From contig CAJTMV010000016.1 in NCBI GenBank assembly GCA_910577225.1, positions 1 through 64,000 on the forward strand: DNA of 64,000 nt, read 5' to 3'. Shown here in pieces: positions 51,941 through 60,240 of the stretch. Below the pieces are notes generated by a model. That model had not been told where the DNA came from. It did not search any database and was given only the letters and a program-made list of their open reading frames with translations. The position numbers and the translations under genes are program-made. Within the stretch, counting starts at the first letter, position 1; every line of letters begins with the position of its first letter. Source of the DNA: an uncultured Eubacterium sp. (lineage in GTDB: Bacteria > Bacillota > Clostridia > Lachnospirales > Lachnospiraceae).

Positions 51941-53286
51941 GCCAGCAGGATTTAACCAAAGGTTCGGTATTTCCAACGATGTCATGGTTTGCCCTGCCGA
52001 TGATTTTCGGCAATATTTTGCAGCAGGGATATAATATCGTGGATACCTGGGTCGTCGGGCATATGATTGGGCCGGATGCACTGGCAGCCGTTGGTTCGGC
52101 ATTTGCGCTTATGACATTTTTAACGTCTGTTCTGCTTGGACTTTGTATGGGCAGCGGAACCGTATTTTCCCTTTGTTTCGGCAGGCAGGACGGGCGACAG
52201 TTAAAAAGCAGTCTTTGCGCGTCGTTTCTGATACTGGCGGTAATTGTGCTGTTTCTTACAACAGCGTCTGTGCTGGGTGTGGACGTTTGGATCGTCTTTA
52301 TGAATATCCCGGCGCAGATTAGGACGATGACGCGGGAATATCTGCTGCTCGTATTTTACGGCATTCCGGCCATTGCCGTCTACAATTTTTTTGGAGCTTA
52401 TTTAAAATCAGTCGGCAATTCGCTCGTACCGCTGCTGTTTCTCGGCATTTCCACGATACTGAATATTTTGCTGGATTTGCTGTTTGTGGCAGTGTTTGCG
52501 TGGGGCGCGAAAGGCGCGGCGTCCGCGACAATTATTTCGCAGTATCTGTCAGGAATCGGGATCGGCGGTTATGTTCTGGTCAGAGAACGGGAGGTGCGGG
52601 ACGCTTTTTTGCATTTTCATGTGAATACGTCCAGTCTGCGGGAGATTGCGAATTATTCGGTACTGACCTGTATGCAGCAGTCTGTGATGAATCTGGGCAT
52701 ATTAATGGTGCAGGGGCTGGTAAACAGCTTTGGGACTTCTGTAATGGCGGCGTTTGCGGCTGCCGTTAAAATAGAAGCGTTTGCCTATATGCCGGCGCAG
52801 GAATATGCAAATGCTTTTTCCACGTTTACCGCGCAGAACATGGGCGCAGGATTAAAACGCAGGGTGTTAAGCGGAATCCGGTGCGCGTCGGCAACGGTCG
52901 TTTTGTACTGTCTGTTGGCGTCCCTGCTCATCTGGCTGCTGGCTGAGCCATTACTGCTTATTTTTATCCAATCGTCCCAGACCGTTATTCTTGCAGAAGG
53001 GATCCGGTATCTGCGCATTGTGGGGCCGTTTTACTGCGGGATTGGATGTCTGTTTTTATTTTATGGATTATACCGTGCGATTGGAAAGCCTGCGATGTCT
53101 GTCGTACTGACTGTGATATCTTTGGGAACGCGCGTCATACTTTCTTATGCGCTGTCATCCAGGCAGGCATTTGGAGCGGCCGGGATCTGGTGGTCCATTC
53201 CGATTGGGTGGGGACTGGCAGATCTGACCGGCTATGTGTATTACAGATGTTGTATGCGATCTGGTGAGAAAGGACCAAAGGGATAG
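51937..53286 (+). CDS. MATE family efflux transporter
   Basis: A 449-residue twelve-helix exporter in two six-helix halves, matching the MATE family (NorM/DinF-like) in length and in segments such as PMIFGNILQQGYNIVDTWVV and MAAFAAAVKIEAFAYMP. Exchange of cations for organic drugs or metabolites is the family role. Start overlaps the chemoreceptor gene by 4 nt. A strong terminator follows. Confidence 0.92.
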   Translation: MSQQDLTKGSVFPTMSWFALPMIFGNILQQGYNIVDTWVVGHMIGPDALAAVGSAFALMTFLTSVLLGLCMGSGTVFSLCFGRQDGRQLKSSLCASFLILAVIVLFLTTASVLGVDVWIVFMNIPAQIRTMTREYLLLVFYGIPAIAVYNFFGAYLKSVGNSLVPLLFLGISTILNILLDLLFVAVFAWGAKGAASATIISQYLSGIGIGGYVLVREREVRDAFLHFHVNTSSLREIANYSVLTCMQQSVMNLGILMVQGLVNSFGTSVMAAFAAAVKIEAFAYMPAQEYANAFSTFTAQNMGAGLKRRVLSGIRCASATVVLYCLLASLLIWLLAEPLLLIFIQSSQTVILAEGIRYLRIVGPFYCGIGCLFLFYGLYRAIGKPAMSVVLTVISLGTRVILSYALSSRQAFGAAGIWWSIPIGWGLADLTGYVYYRCCMRSGEKGPKG

Positions 53287-53322
53287 GAATCGTCGATCAG
53301 GAAGTGAAAATCTTAAAGGAAG

Positions 53323-53351
53323 AACCGTCAGTAAATGCTGGCGGTTTTTTT
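53323..53351 (+). terminator. Terminator of the chemoreceptor-MATE operon
   Basis: aaccgtcag (53323-53331) pairs with ctggcggtt (53338-53346) with one G-U over a 6-nt loop, then a T-run to 53351. Confidence 0.85.
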
Positions 53352-53473
53352 CGTGTGCAGATCGATTTGCAAAAAAGAAAAATATCTGCAACAAAAGCAT
53401 ACCGTCTGCGATCTAATGTATGTAATTACATAAGACACACAACATGCCGGCAGGGGACAGGAAGGGGTCTGTG

Positions 53474-53992
53474 ATGAAAACACTGATTCAGCGTGCAATA
53501 AAAAAAGATGCGGAATGCTTTATCCGATTGATGGAGGAGAATAAACAGTCGATGCTAAAAGTGGCCTACGGATTTTTTTCGAATGAAGAAGATGTGGCGG
53601 ACGTGATGCAGCAGACTGTGCTCGATGCTTATGAACATATCGGTGAATTGAAAAAAGCCGCTTATTTTAAGACGTGGCTGATCCGCATATTGATCAATAA
53701 CTGCAATCAGCTGTATAACAGCAGAAAACGTATCGTTATGGGGGAAAAACTGGCAGAGGAATCCTATGTTGACGATTATCCGCAGGAGAATACTTTTTTT
53801 CAGCTGCTTTCATTGCTGCAAAAAGATGACAGAGCCGTATTCTGGCTTTATTACGGAGAAGGATATACAACAAAAGAAATTAGTCAGATACTTGACAGAA
53901 ACGAAAGTACGATTCGCAGCCGTATCCGCCGTGGGAAGGAACAAATACGCAGACAAATACAGGGAGAGGAGTGGATTTTTTATGGAAAATAA
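53474..53992 (+). CDS. ECF-type RNA polymerase sigma factor
   Basis: A 172-residue sigma-70 family protein with only regions 2 and 4. Region 2: LMEENKQSMLKVAYGFFSNE and DVMQQTVLDAYEHIGELKK; region 4: FWLYYGEGYTTKEISQILDR and STIRSRIRRGKEQIR. ATG 53474 lies after aaggggtctgt. Overlaps the DUF4179 gene by 11 nt, the usual coupling of sigma and anti-sigma. The inducing signal is unknown. Confidence 0.93.
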   Translation: MKTLIQRAIKKDAECFIRLMEENKQSMLKVAYGFFSNEEDVADVMQQTVLDAYEHIGELKKAAYFKTWLIRILINNCNQLYNSRKRIVMGEKLAEESYVDDYPQENTFFQLLSLLQKDDRAVFWLYYGEGYTTKEISQILDRNESTIRSRIRRGKEQIRRQIQGEEWIFYGK

Positions 53993-55181
53993 GCAAAAAG
54001 ACGATCAGCTGGAACAAAAGATCAGACATACGATAAACGAAACTGTTTTGGAATCCGAACTTGTCAGTCAAAAAATGCAGGAGGCTTATGACAAAATCAG
54101 AAAGATGCAAAAGACCAGAAAACGAAAGGTATCTCTTGTAGTCAGATTCGGCACGGTTGCAGCGGTCCTGGCTGTTGCGACGATATATTGCGTAAAAAAT
54201 CCTGCGATCGCGGCACAGATTCCTTTTCTTGGAAATATTTTCCGCGACCTGGAGGGACAGGTATCTTTTCCGGGCGATTACAGCGAAAAATCCATCAAAC
54301 TGGGCGCAGCCGGGGAGGAAAAAGATCGACGTCAGAAACAGGATGCGTCAGACGACAGAAACGATGCCGGACAGACCGTGCCGATGGAAGAAACAGCAGA
54401 CGGCGTTACGGTTACTCTTTCTGAAGCAGCCTGCGACTACAATTCCATTTATCTGGCCTTACTGGTGAAAAATGAAAAAGGCTTTTCAAAAGACGCCACG
54501 TATCCAAATATTCTGTTTTATGACGCAAAGCTGAAGCTGGAAAAACAGGATGGCAGTGTCGACAAATTCGAGTACGAAACAGAGGGGATTTATACGGTTG
54601 GTATCGAAGGGGAATATATCGATGCGCATACGTTTCAGGGAATTTACCAGTTTGGCACAGCTGATCTGGATCTTTCGGAGTATACGGCCTGTGATCTGAT
54701 TTTTACAGAGTTTGAACAGCTTCTGCCAACCGGCGGGACAGAGACGATTACCGTGCCGGATTATGGCGAGGTCACCCGTCTGATACCGGACAGCGTACAT
54801 TATAAAGGACCGTGGAAATTTCATCTTAATCTGGAAGACATGGAAGTAAATGAACAGGAAATTCCTGTTCAGGAAACAAATGAGAACGGCTTTGGCATAG
54901 AAAAAATCGTAAAGACAGAGTTTGCAATCTATGCCGTTCCGATTTTGCCGGAGGGGGAAAAAGAATATGATTACGTTGCTACGATCTGGGACGCAGACGG
55001 GGAACCGCTCGATAATCGTGACTTTGGTAAGTATTTAACGATGAGTCACTATGGCAGGGATGTTTCCAGCGTGACAGTTTACCTTTTAAAGATGCAGGAT
55101 TTTCTTGACCATAAAGGTGAGAATTCTTATTTACAGCCAAAAAAAGCGGTTTATCAGACAACGGTTCGTCTTGACGACTGA
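53982..55181 (+). CDS. DUF4179-type membrane protein, putative anti-sigma factor
   Basis: A 399-residue protein with a cytoplasmic N-terminal helix bundle (KDDQLEQKIRHTINETV), one membrane helix at about residues 48-65 (VRFGTVAAVLAVATIYCV) and a long extracytoplasmic domain containing the NPAIAAQIPFLGNIF segment typical of DUF4179. Such proteins are routinely encoded just after an ECF sigma gene and are thought to hold it at the membrane. ATG 53982 has an ggagagga site; the frame is open further upstream inside the sigma gene, which is not used. Confidence 0.88.
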   Translation: MENKQKDDQLEQKIRHTINETVLESELVSQKMQEAYDKIRKMQKTRKRKVSLVVRFGTVAAVLAVATIYCVKNPAIAAQIPFLGNIFRDLEGQVSFPGDYSEKSIKLGAAGEEKDRRQKQDASDDRNDAGQTVPMEETADGVTVTLSEAACDYNSIYLALLVKNEKGFSKDATYPNILFYDAKLKLEKQDGSVDKFEYETEGIYTVGIEGEYIDAHTFQGIYQFGTADLDLSEYTACDLIFTEFEQLLPTGGTETITVPDYGEVTRLIPDSVHYKGPWKFHLNLEDMEVNEQEIPVQETNENGFGIEKIVKTEFAIYAVPILPEGEKEYDYVATIWDADGEPLDNRDFGKYLTMSHYGRDVSSVTVYLLKMQDFLDHKGENSYLQPKKAVYQTTVRLDD

Positions 55182-55211
55182 AAAACCAGGTTCCCTGTTT
55201 TCGCTCCAAAG

Positions 55212-55251
55212 TTCGTTACTGTTCACAGGTAAACCTGCAAACAGTAACGAA
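55212..55251. terminator. Perfect 12-bp hairpin after the DUF4179 gene
   Basis: ttcgttactgtt (55212-55223) pairs perfectly with aacagtaacgaa (55240-55251); the loop contains aggtaaacct. No U-tract follows, so it is either a weak terminator or a repeat-type dyad related to the GTGAACAGTAAC element. Confidence 0.5.
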
Positions 55252-55347
55252 ATCCAGCCATTAGAAGTTTGCCTTCGGCAAAGGCCGGATTTCCTCCTGG
55301 CATATTTTACGCATTCTTACAGACTTTGCAGCAAGTGCAAAGTCCTG

Positions 55348-55362
55348 GTGTGAACAGTAACC
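55348..55362 (+). repeat. Second copy of the GTGTGARCAGTAACC element
   Basis: gtgtgaacagtaacc, 14 of 15 identical to the copy after glnS at 2307-2321. The rest of 55252-55419 shows nothing I recognise. Confidence 0.35.
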
Positions 55363-55419
55363 AAAGTTCTGATAAAAATGGAATTTATTATAAAAAACAG
55401 CCACACTTGGAAAAATATA

Positions 55420-55428
55420 TGATATAAT
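55420..55428 (+). promoter_or_regulatory. Extended -10 promoter of the GNAT/methyltransferase pair
   Basis: TGATATAAT matches the extended -10 TGnTATAAT perfectly; no good -35 is present. A leader of about 170 nt results (55435-55604), GC-rich in its second half with repeated ccgg/aaccgg segments that could fold; no known riboswitch or T-box signature is visible. Confidence 0.5.
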
Positions 55429-55604
55429 GACACAGTATGTGGAACGTGATATCGATCGCTGGAGAGCAGGGAACCTGAGGCATGTTTACAAATTACCGGC
55501 GAACCGGTCCGGTTATTTCCGAATGAGAGAAGCGTTTTCGCGCTGGAAGAAAGAACCGGCAGAAGCAGGGGCTGTACAGGGATGAATAACGGAGGGAAGG
55601 AATT

Positions 55605-56123
55605 ATGCAGGTACAATATAGAAAATTAACGGAAAAAGATCTGGATACGTTTATAGAATTAAGAATCCGTCAGCTGCGGGAAGAAGGAGCGACTGAGGAT
55701 ATGGATTTAAAACCTGCTTTGTCGGACTATTATCAGAGACATATGGCAGATGGTACGTTTGTATCCTGGCTGGCTGTTTGCGGGGATCAGATCGTAGGTA
55801 CAAGCGGGATGTCATTTGTTGAGAAACCGCCGCATTTTGGATGTGAGAGCGGCAAAACAGGACTGCTTTCCAGTATGTATACTGCTCCGGATTATCGCAG
55901 ACAAAAGATTGCGTCAGAGCTGTTGGCGCGGGTGGTAAATGAGGCGAAAAAATATGGCTGCGGCAGTGTCTGGATTACGGCCTCAGATATGGGCGTAAAG
56001 CTGTATTCGCATTTTGGTTTTGTGAAAAACAATCATTTTATGCAGTACAAATTACAGGATGAATCAGAAAACGGCAGCGGGGACGACGCAGGACAGGGAC
56101 AGACACAAGAAGATGCTTTATGA
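55605..56123 (+). CDS. GNAT family acetyltransferase
   Basis: A 172-residue GNAT. Acetyl-CoA binding loop YRRQKIASELL (Q/R-x-x-G/A-type, here with Ile-Ala), preceded by LLSSMYTAPD and followed by the C-terminal LYSHFGFVKNN. It resembles the RimI/YkkB-like clade with unknown substrate. ggaggga precedes the ATG. Its stop codon lies in the first unit of a 39-bp tandem repeat that also contains start codons of the methyltransferase. Confidence 0.82.
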   Translation: MQVQYRKLTEKDLDTFIELRIRQLREEGATEDMDLKPALSDYYQRHMADGTFVSWLAVCGDQIVGTSGMSFVEKPPHFGCESGKTGLLSSMYTAPDYRRQKIASELLARVVNEAKKYGCGSVWITASDMGVKLYSHFGFVKNNHFMQYKLQDESENGSGDDAGQGQTQEDAL

Positions 56124-56184
56124 CAGAACGAACAGGGACAGACACAAGAAGATGCTTTATGACAGAACGAACAGGGACAGACAG
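56094..56184 (+). repeat. 39-bp tandem repeat at the GNAT-methyltransferase junction
   Basis: Two identical 39-bp units (56094-56132, 56133-56171) and a partial third (56172-56184). In the methyltransferase frame each unit encodes RDRHKKMLYDRTN-like 13 residues including an ATG; in the GNAT frame unit 1 holds the TGA stop. 39 is a multiple of 3, so gain or loss of units keeps the methyltransferase in frame. Confidence 0.85.
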
Positions 56185-57732
56185 AACACGACGCCTTCTG
56201 TCAGAACTAACAAAGACAAACTGATTACGATGCTTTCTGAATGTATAATAAAAGGGCCGGATTTGAATGGAGGATGCTGCCGGGACGCAGATTTTGAAAG
56301 GCTGTGTCAGAGGGTGTCAGACATCATACAATCAGAGACGTATGGGTTTTGGTTTGCGGGCAAAGAAGATGCGATTGCGCAGGCAGACAGTCCGCCGGAT
56401 CAGAAGCTGTATCCCTGCAGATCAGAAAGTGCCGGCTGGGACAGTACGGACAATCTTTATCTGGAAGGAGATAATCTGACGATACTAAAACTGCTGCAGG
56501 AACCGTATCAGGGAAAAATAAAAATGATTTATATCGATCCGCCATACAATACCGGTTCGGACGCGTTTGTTTATGCAGATGATTTTACGATGGATAAGGA
56601 GCGGTACGAGCAGTATGATTCCGTGCAGAGAAAACATGCCGGATGGTGTTGTATGATGTATCCAAGGCTCCTGCTCGCGGAAAATCTTTTAACGGAAGAC
56701 GGTATGATTTTTCTATCGATCGATGATCATGAATATGCCAATTTAAAACAAATATGCGACGAAATATTTGGAGAACACAATTATTTCGGTACGTTTATCG
56801 TAAATTCCGCGCCAAATGCAAGAGATTACGGGCATATCGGAAAAATGCATGAGTATTGTCTGTTTTACGCGAAAAACAGTTCCCGGACAAAGACCAATCT
56901 GCTGGAGGATACGAAGAAACAATTTCGGTTTACCGATGAGAAAGGCGGATTTAATATCCATCCGCTTTATAACAGCAATGAGGCGTTTCATAGCAAAAAC
57001 CGTCCAAATCTGTATTATCCGTTTTATCTGTATCCGGATGAGCCGGCCGGTTTGGACGGTTTTTACCGGATCGGACTGGAAAAAAAGGAACGCAGCGTGG
57101 AACTATATCCGCCAAAATCATTAAAAAACGGCGTGCAGTTTGTATGGCGGTGGGGCAAAGAAAAAGCGAAGCAGTATTTAAACGAAGAGATTATCGGCTA
57201 TCAGATGGGCGAAGGACAGTATCGGATTGTACAAAAGATGCGCCATAATAAGAAAATGATACGCAGTCTTTTAACCGATAAAAAATATGCAAGCAGGAGG
57301 GGAACGAAAGAAGCAGAGGAGTTATTTGGCGCAAAGATTTTTACGTTCCCAAAGCCTCTGGCGCTTTTGTCAGATCTGTGCCGGACAGCGACAGACAAAG
57401 AGGATGTTGTTCTGGACTTTTTTTCCGGTTCAGCGACGACAGCGCATGCAGTCATGCTCTTAAACGCAAAGGATGGGGGACGCCGAAAGTTTATTATGGT
57501 ACAAAGGCCCGAGCAGACCGATGTTTGCAGCGCGGCATACAAGGCAGGATATCGGGATATTTGTGAAATCGGCAAAGAGCGTATCCGGCGCGCCGCCAGA
57601 AAGATACGACAGGAAGAGCCGGGGGCAGCGTTTGACAGCGGATTCCGCGTCTATAAGCTGGGAGAACCTTTGGAGCAGGCGCCTTTGGATGAGCGGCGTA
57701 TGGGATCAGAGAAAAAGGAAGGAGGAGCATAA
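56113..57732 (+). CDS. Orphan type III Mod-like DNA methyltransferase
   Basis: About 540 residues, beta-class (N6-adenine/N4-cytosine) amino-methyltransferase of the type III Mod group. Motif IV is YIDPPYNTGSDAFVY; motif I follows later as LDFFSGSATTAHAV, the order expected for beta-class enzymes. The Mod-type N-terminus YGFWFAGKEDAI and NLYLEGDNLTILKLLQ are clear. No Res helicase gene is nearby. The start is uncertain: ATGs at 56059, 56113, 56152 and 56230 are in frame, and two lie in the 39-bp repeats. All lack a strong ribosome binding site, so translation probably depends on coupling to the GNAT gene it overlaps. Confidence 0.85.
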   Translation: MLYDRTNRDRHKKMLYDRTNRDRQNTTPSVRTNKDKLITMLSECIIKGPDLNGGCCRDADFERLCQRVSDIIQSETYGFWFAGKEDAIAQADSPPDQKLYPCRSESAGWDSTDNLYLEGDNLTILKLLQEPYQGKIKMIYIDPPYNTGSDAFVYADDFTMDKERYEQYDSVQRKHAGWCCMMYPRLLLAENLLTEDGMIFLSIDDHEYANLKQICDEIFGEHNYFGTFIVNSAPNARDYGHIGKMHEYCLFYAKNSSRTKTNLLEDTKKQFRFTDEKGGFNIHPLYNSNEAFHSKNRPNLYYPFYLYPDEPAGLDGFYRIGLEKKERSVELYPPKSLKNGVQFVWRWGKEKAKQYLNEEIIGYQMGEGQYRIVQKMRHNKKMIRSLLTDKKYASRRGTKEAEELFGAKIFTFPKPLALLSDLCRTATDKEDVVLDFFSGSATTAHAVMLLNAKDGGRRKFIMVQRPEQTDVCSAAYKAGYRDICEIGKERIRRAARKIRQEEPGAAFDSGFRVYKLGEPLEQAPLDERRMGSEKKEGGA

Positions 57733-57780
57733 GAAAATTTTATGCACGGCAATGGCGCGTAATTTTTTCTTTAAAAAGTT

Positions 57781-57984
57781 ATGAGAAAGTTAGGAATATT
57801 TCTTTGCTGCCTGTCGTTTGGGATACTGGCAATTGTTATTGGAATGGCTGGTATGGCGCAACAGCTGGATATGTTAAAAGGATCGTACTGTACTTCTTTG
57901 TATGCTTATGTGAACTGGATGCAGTGGGGGTGCGTAGGAATTATTTTTTGTGTGGGATTATATTGCTGCATCGAGGGTAAATAA
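57781..57984 (+). CDS. Small two-helix membrane protein
   Basis: A 67-residue protein with two predicted membrane helices (LGIFLCCLSFGILAIVIGMA and WGCVGIIFCVGLYCC) joined by a short loop. No family recognised. No clear ribosome binding site. It follows the methyltransferase by 48 nt. Confidence 0.5.
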   Translation: MRKLGIFLCCLSFGILAIVIGMAGMAQQLDMLKGSYCTSLYAYVNWMQWGCVGIIFCVGLYCCIEGK

Positions 57985-57992
57985 TCAGGAAT

Positions 57993-58028
57993 GCTATTAG
58001 AGAAGTATTAGAGGAAACCGGTCTGGAA
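57993..58028 (+). pseudogene. Remnant of a Nudix hydrolase motif
   Basis: The frame reads AIREVLEETGLE, which is the second half of a Nudix box (REUxEExGU) with all key residues. The first half (GGxxExGE) and the rest of the fold are missing, and a stop lies 12 nt upstream. The same frame runs without a stop into the MATE gene start at 58086. It looks like the leftover of a Nudix gene after a deletion. Confidence 0.5.
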
Positions 58029-58085
58029 ACGCAATGTCTACAGCAGAACAAGTCTGAACGGAAACAGACAGATCAGGGGGCGGCA

Positions 58086-59531
58086 GTGAAAACGTCAGAA
58101 AGACAAAAGCCGGCAGGACAAAAAGGTACGTCTATACAGATAACCAGTATGCAGAAGCTCACGCGCAAACAGCAGGCAATACTGGTTGTAAGGCTTAGCA
58201 TTCCTGCGATTCTGGCTGAAATCAGTTCTATTATCATGCAGTATATTGATGCGGCAATGGTGGGCAGTCTGGGTGCGGACGCGTCTGCAGCAATCGGACT
58301 GGTCGCCAGTTCGTCGTGGCTTTTGGGAGGCCTTTGTGTTTCTGCAGTTACAGGCTTTTCGGTTCAGGCTGCGCAGTTTTTTGGAGCTGGAAAGACAGAC
58401 AGGGCACGGGAAGTATTTTGCCAGTCGCTTGTTATGGCGATTGTTTTCGGCGTGCTGTTGTCAGTGACCGGCATACTGGTCAGTCCGCATCTGCCGGTGT
58501 GGCTGGGAGGGGAAGCTGCCATTTGTGAGAAAGCGTCGCGTTATTTTTGGATATTCTCCTGCGCGCTGCCTGCAACGCAGCTTCGACAGCTGGCCGGGGG
58601 AATGCTGCAGTGCAGCGGCGATATGAAAACGCCTGGTATGCTCAATATTGCAATGTGTATCCTGAATGTAGCGTTTAACTTTCTTTTGATTTTTCCGACA
58701 AGGGAAATCGGGATCTTTGGAACGCGTGTTACATGGTTTGGAGCAGGTCTTGGCGTGGCCGGGGCAGCGCTTGGGACAGCGCTTTCGGAGGTTGTGACTG
58801 CGCTGCTTATGCTGGCTGGAGCATGTATGAGATTTCTGCCTTCTTTTGACATCCATAAAGAAGCCTGGAGGCCGGATCCGATTTATTATCGCAATGCAGC
58901 CTATATATCTGTTCCGGTCGCGCTTGAGCATATCGTTTTATGCGGTGCACAGGTGGCGCTGACGCATATTATTGCGCCACTGGGTACGGTGGCGATTGCG
59001 GCAAATGCACTGGCAGTTACGGCAGAGAGTCTGTGCTATATGCCAGGATACGGGATCGGCTCAGCGGCGACAACGCTGGTAGGGCAGAGTATAGGGGCCG
59101 GCAGACACGACCTTGCGAAAAGCTATGCCTGGCTTTCCGTTATGCTGGGCGTTGGTCTGATGACGGTTACCGGAGTGCTGATGTTTCTTTTTTCACCTGT
59201 TTTGTTCTGCATGCTGACGCCAGATACCAGCGTGCAGGCACTGGGCGTGCAGGTACTTCGCATCGAGGCGTTTGCGGAACCGCTTTTTGCGGCGTCGATT
59301 GTAGTAGCAGGTGCGTTGCGCGGCGCTGGCGATACAAGAGTCCCGGGGATTTTGAATCTGATCAGTATGTGGGGAGTCCGGATTACCGCAGCCAGTCTGC
59401 TGGCGCCGGTGACAGGATTATATGGCGTCTGGCTGGCCATGTGCGGAGAGCTGTGCGTGCGGGGGATGTTGTTTTTATTCAGGCTAAAGAGAGGCAAGTG
59501 GCTGCAGCAGAATTTTTGCGGAAAAAAATAG
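58086..59531 (+). CDS. MATE family efflux transporter (second)
   Basis: A 481-residue twelve-helix exporter with two MatE halves. The conserved LRLSIPAILAEISSIIMQYIDAAMVG-like first helix (here VVRLSIPAILAEISSIIMQY) and the second-half PGYGIGSAATTLVGQSIGAG are clear. GTG 58086 has aggggg upstream; ATG 58149 is nearer to the usual start but has no binding site. The first 20 residues are polar and may derive from the deleted Nudix gene upstream. A terminator follows at 59665-59711. Confidence 0.88.
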   Translation: MKTSERQKPAGQKGTSIQITSMQKLTRKQQAILVVRLSIPAILAEISSIIMQYIDAAMVGSLGADASAAIGLVASSSWLLGGLCVSAVTGFSVQAAQFFGAGKTDRAREVFCQSLVMAIVFGVLLSVTGILVSPHLPVWLGGEAAICEKASRYFWIFSCALPATQLRQLAGGMLQCSGDMKTPGMLNIAMCILNVAFNFLLIFPTREIGIFGTRVTWFGAGLGVAGAALGTALSEVVTALLMLAGACMRFLPSFDIHKEAWRPDPIYYRNAAYISVPVALEHIVLCGAQVALTHIIAPLGTVAIAANALAVTAESLCYMPGYGIGSAATTLVGQSIGAGRHDLAKSYAWLSVMLGVGLMTVTGVLMFLFSPVLFCMLTPDTSVQALGVQVLRIEAFAEPLFAASIVVAGALRGAGDTRVPGILNLISMWGVRITAASLLAPVTGLYGVWLAMCGELCVRGMLFLFRLKRGKWLQQNFCGKK

Positions 59532-59664
59532 CATGTTTGGCGTGCATGTCAGGGAAAAGAAGTTCTGAAAGAGGAGGGCAGCGAAACGAATTTGCGTGGC
59601 AGACGTTCACGATTGTTCTGGATGGTAGCTAATAGGATATAGAGGAAGATCGTATATAACAAAA

Positions 59665-59711
59665 GCGTGAAAACACAATTGTGCAGATACAGATGTGTTT
59701 TCACGCTTTTT
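59665..59711 (+). terminator. Terminator after the second MATE gene
   Basis: Perfect 13-bp stem gcgtgaaaacaca/tgtgttttcacgc over a 16-nt loop, followed by a T-run. Confidence 0.9.
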
Positions 59712-59832
59712 GATATAAAATATGAAATGCAATTTGTAAATACGCTCTTTTAGAAAAAAATTAACGCTTTCTATTTCTATGAATTCTTCAGGAAAATATC
59801 GAAAGAAAACATAACTATAAATTCTACATAAA

Positions 59833-59880
59833 AATACTTAAAGATAACATTACTATATACAAATGTTATCTTTAAGTATT
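59833..59880. promoter_or_regulatory. Upstream dyad of the XRE switch region
   Basis: A perfect 17-bp inverted repeat (59833-59849 with 59864-59880). Its central 28 bp (59843-59870), read on the minus strand, match the dyad at 60142-60169 at 25 of 28 positions (shared core ataacatttgtatatag). It is not next to any other gene. The surrounding 59712-60240 is AT-rich and otherwise holds no gene I can support. Confidence 0.6.
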
Positions 59881-60141
59881 CTATACCATTCTTTCTTTTT
59901 TTGCAATACGAATCTAAAAATTGGCAAAAATTACTGCTTCTATGCTGTTTTTGTCTCCAATATCTGGTAATTATCAACAAAAATCTTTAGAATCAGCAAG
60001 ACACGATCCATAGAAATCCGAACAGGAAGAGGAAAACAATATCCATGCCTTTGAACTGGAATAAAAATACAAAAGTGCCGCTTTTTTTAGCGTATACCGC
60101 TATTTCAGCCTCTTTCAATGATTTGTCCTGTTTTTGTAATA

Positions 60142-60169
60142 CATAACATTTGTATATAGAAATGTTATG
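60142..60169. promoter_or_regulatory. Promoter-proximal dyad of the XRE switch region
   Basis: cataacattt (60142-60151) and aaatgttatg (60160-60169) are perfect inverted repeats around gtatatag. It lies 72 nt upstream of the XRE gene and overlaps a possible promoter (TTGTAA at 60134 and TATAGA in the dyad). A third, smaller palindrome tatgtttgaaacata is at 60199-60213. Binding by the XRE protein itself is inferred. Confidence 0.6.
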
Positions 60170-60240
60170 CAGATCATCTGTAGTTTATCTGTGGTTTATA
60201 TGTTTGAAACATACATGTAATGAGATAGATGGAGGAAAAT

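Noticed and set aside
53352..53473. ECF-type autoregulated promoter before the sigma gene
   Set aside because: A GCAAC and a CGTC are present but only about 10 nt apart, too close for a -35/-10 pair.
55435..55604. T-box or known riboswitch
   Set aside because: No T-box sequence (GGTGG-type antiterminator core) or other recognisable aptamer signature.
56094..56184. CRISPR-like repeats
   Set aside because: The two units are directly adjacent with no spacers and are translated; no cas genes are present.
58940..59632. 230-residue plus-strand open frame overlapping the second MATE gene
   Set aside because: Shifted-frame shadow with a Cys/Arg/Gly-rich translation typical of out-of-frame reading.
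59777..59980. 67-residue minus-strand open frame in the AT-rich spacer
   Set aside because: Low-complexity aromatic/lysine-rich translation from AT-rich DNA that also contains the 17-bp dyad; no start signal.
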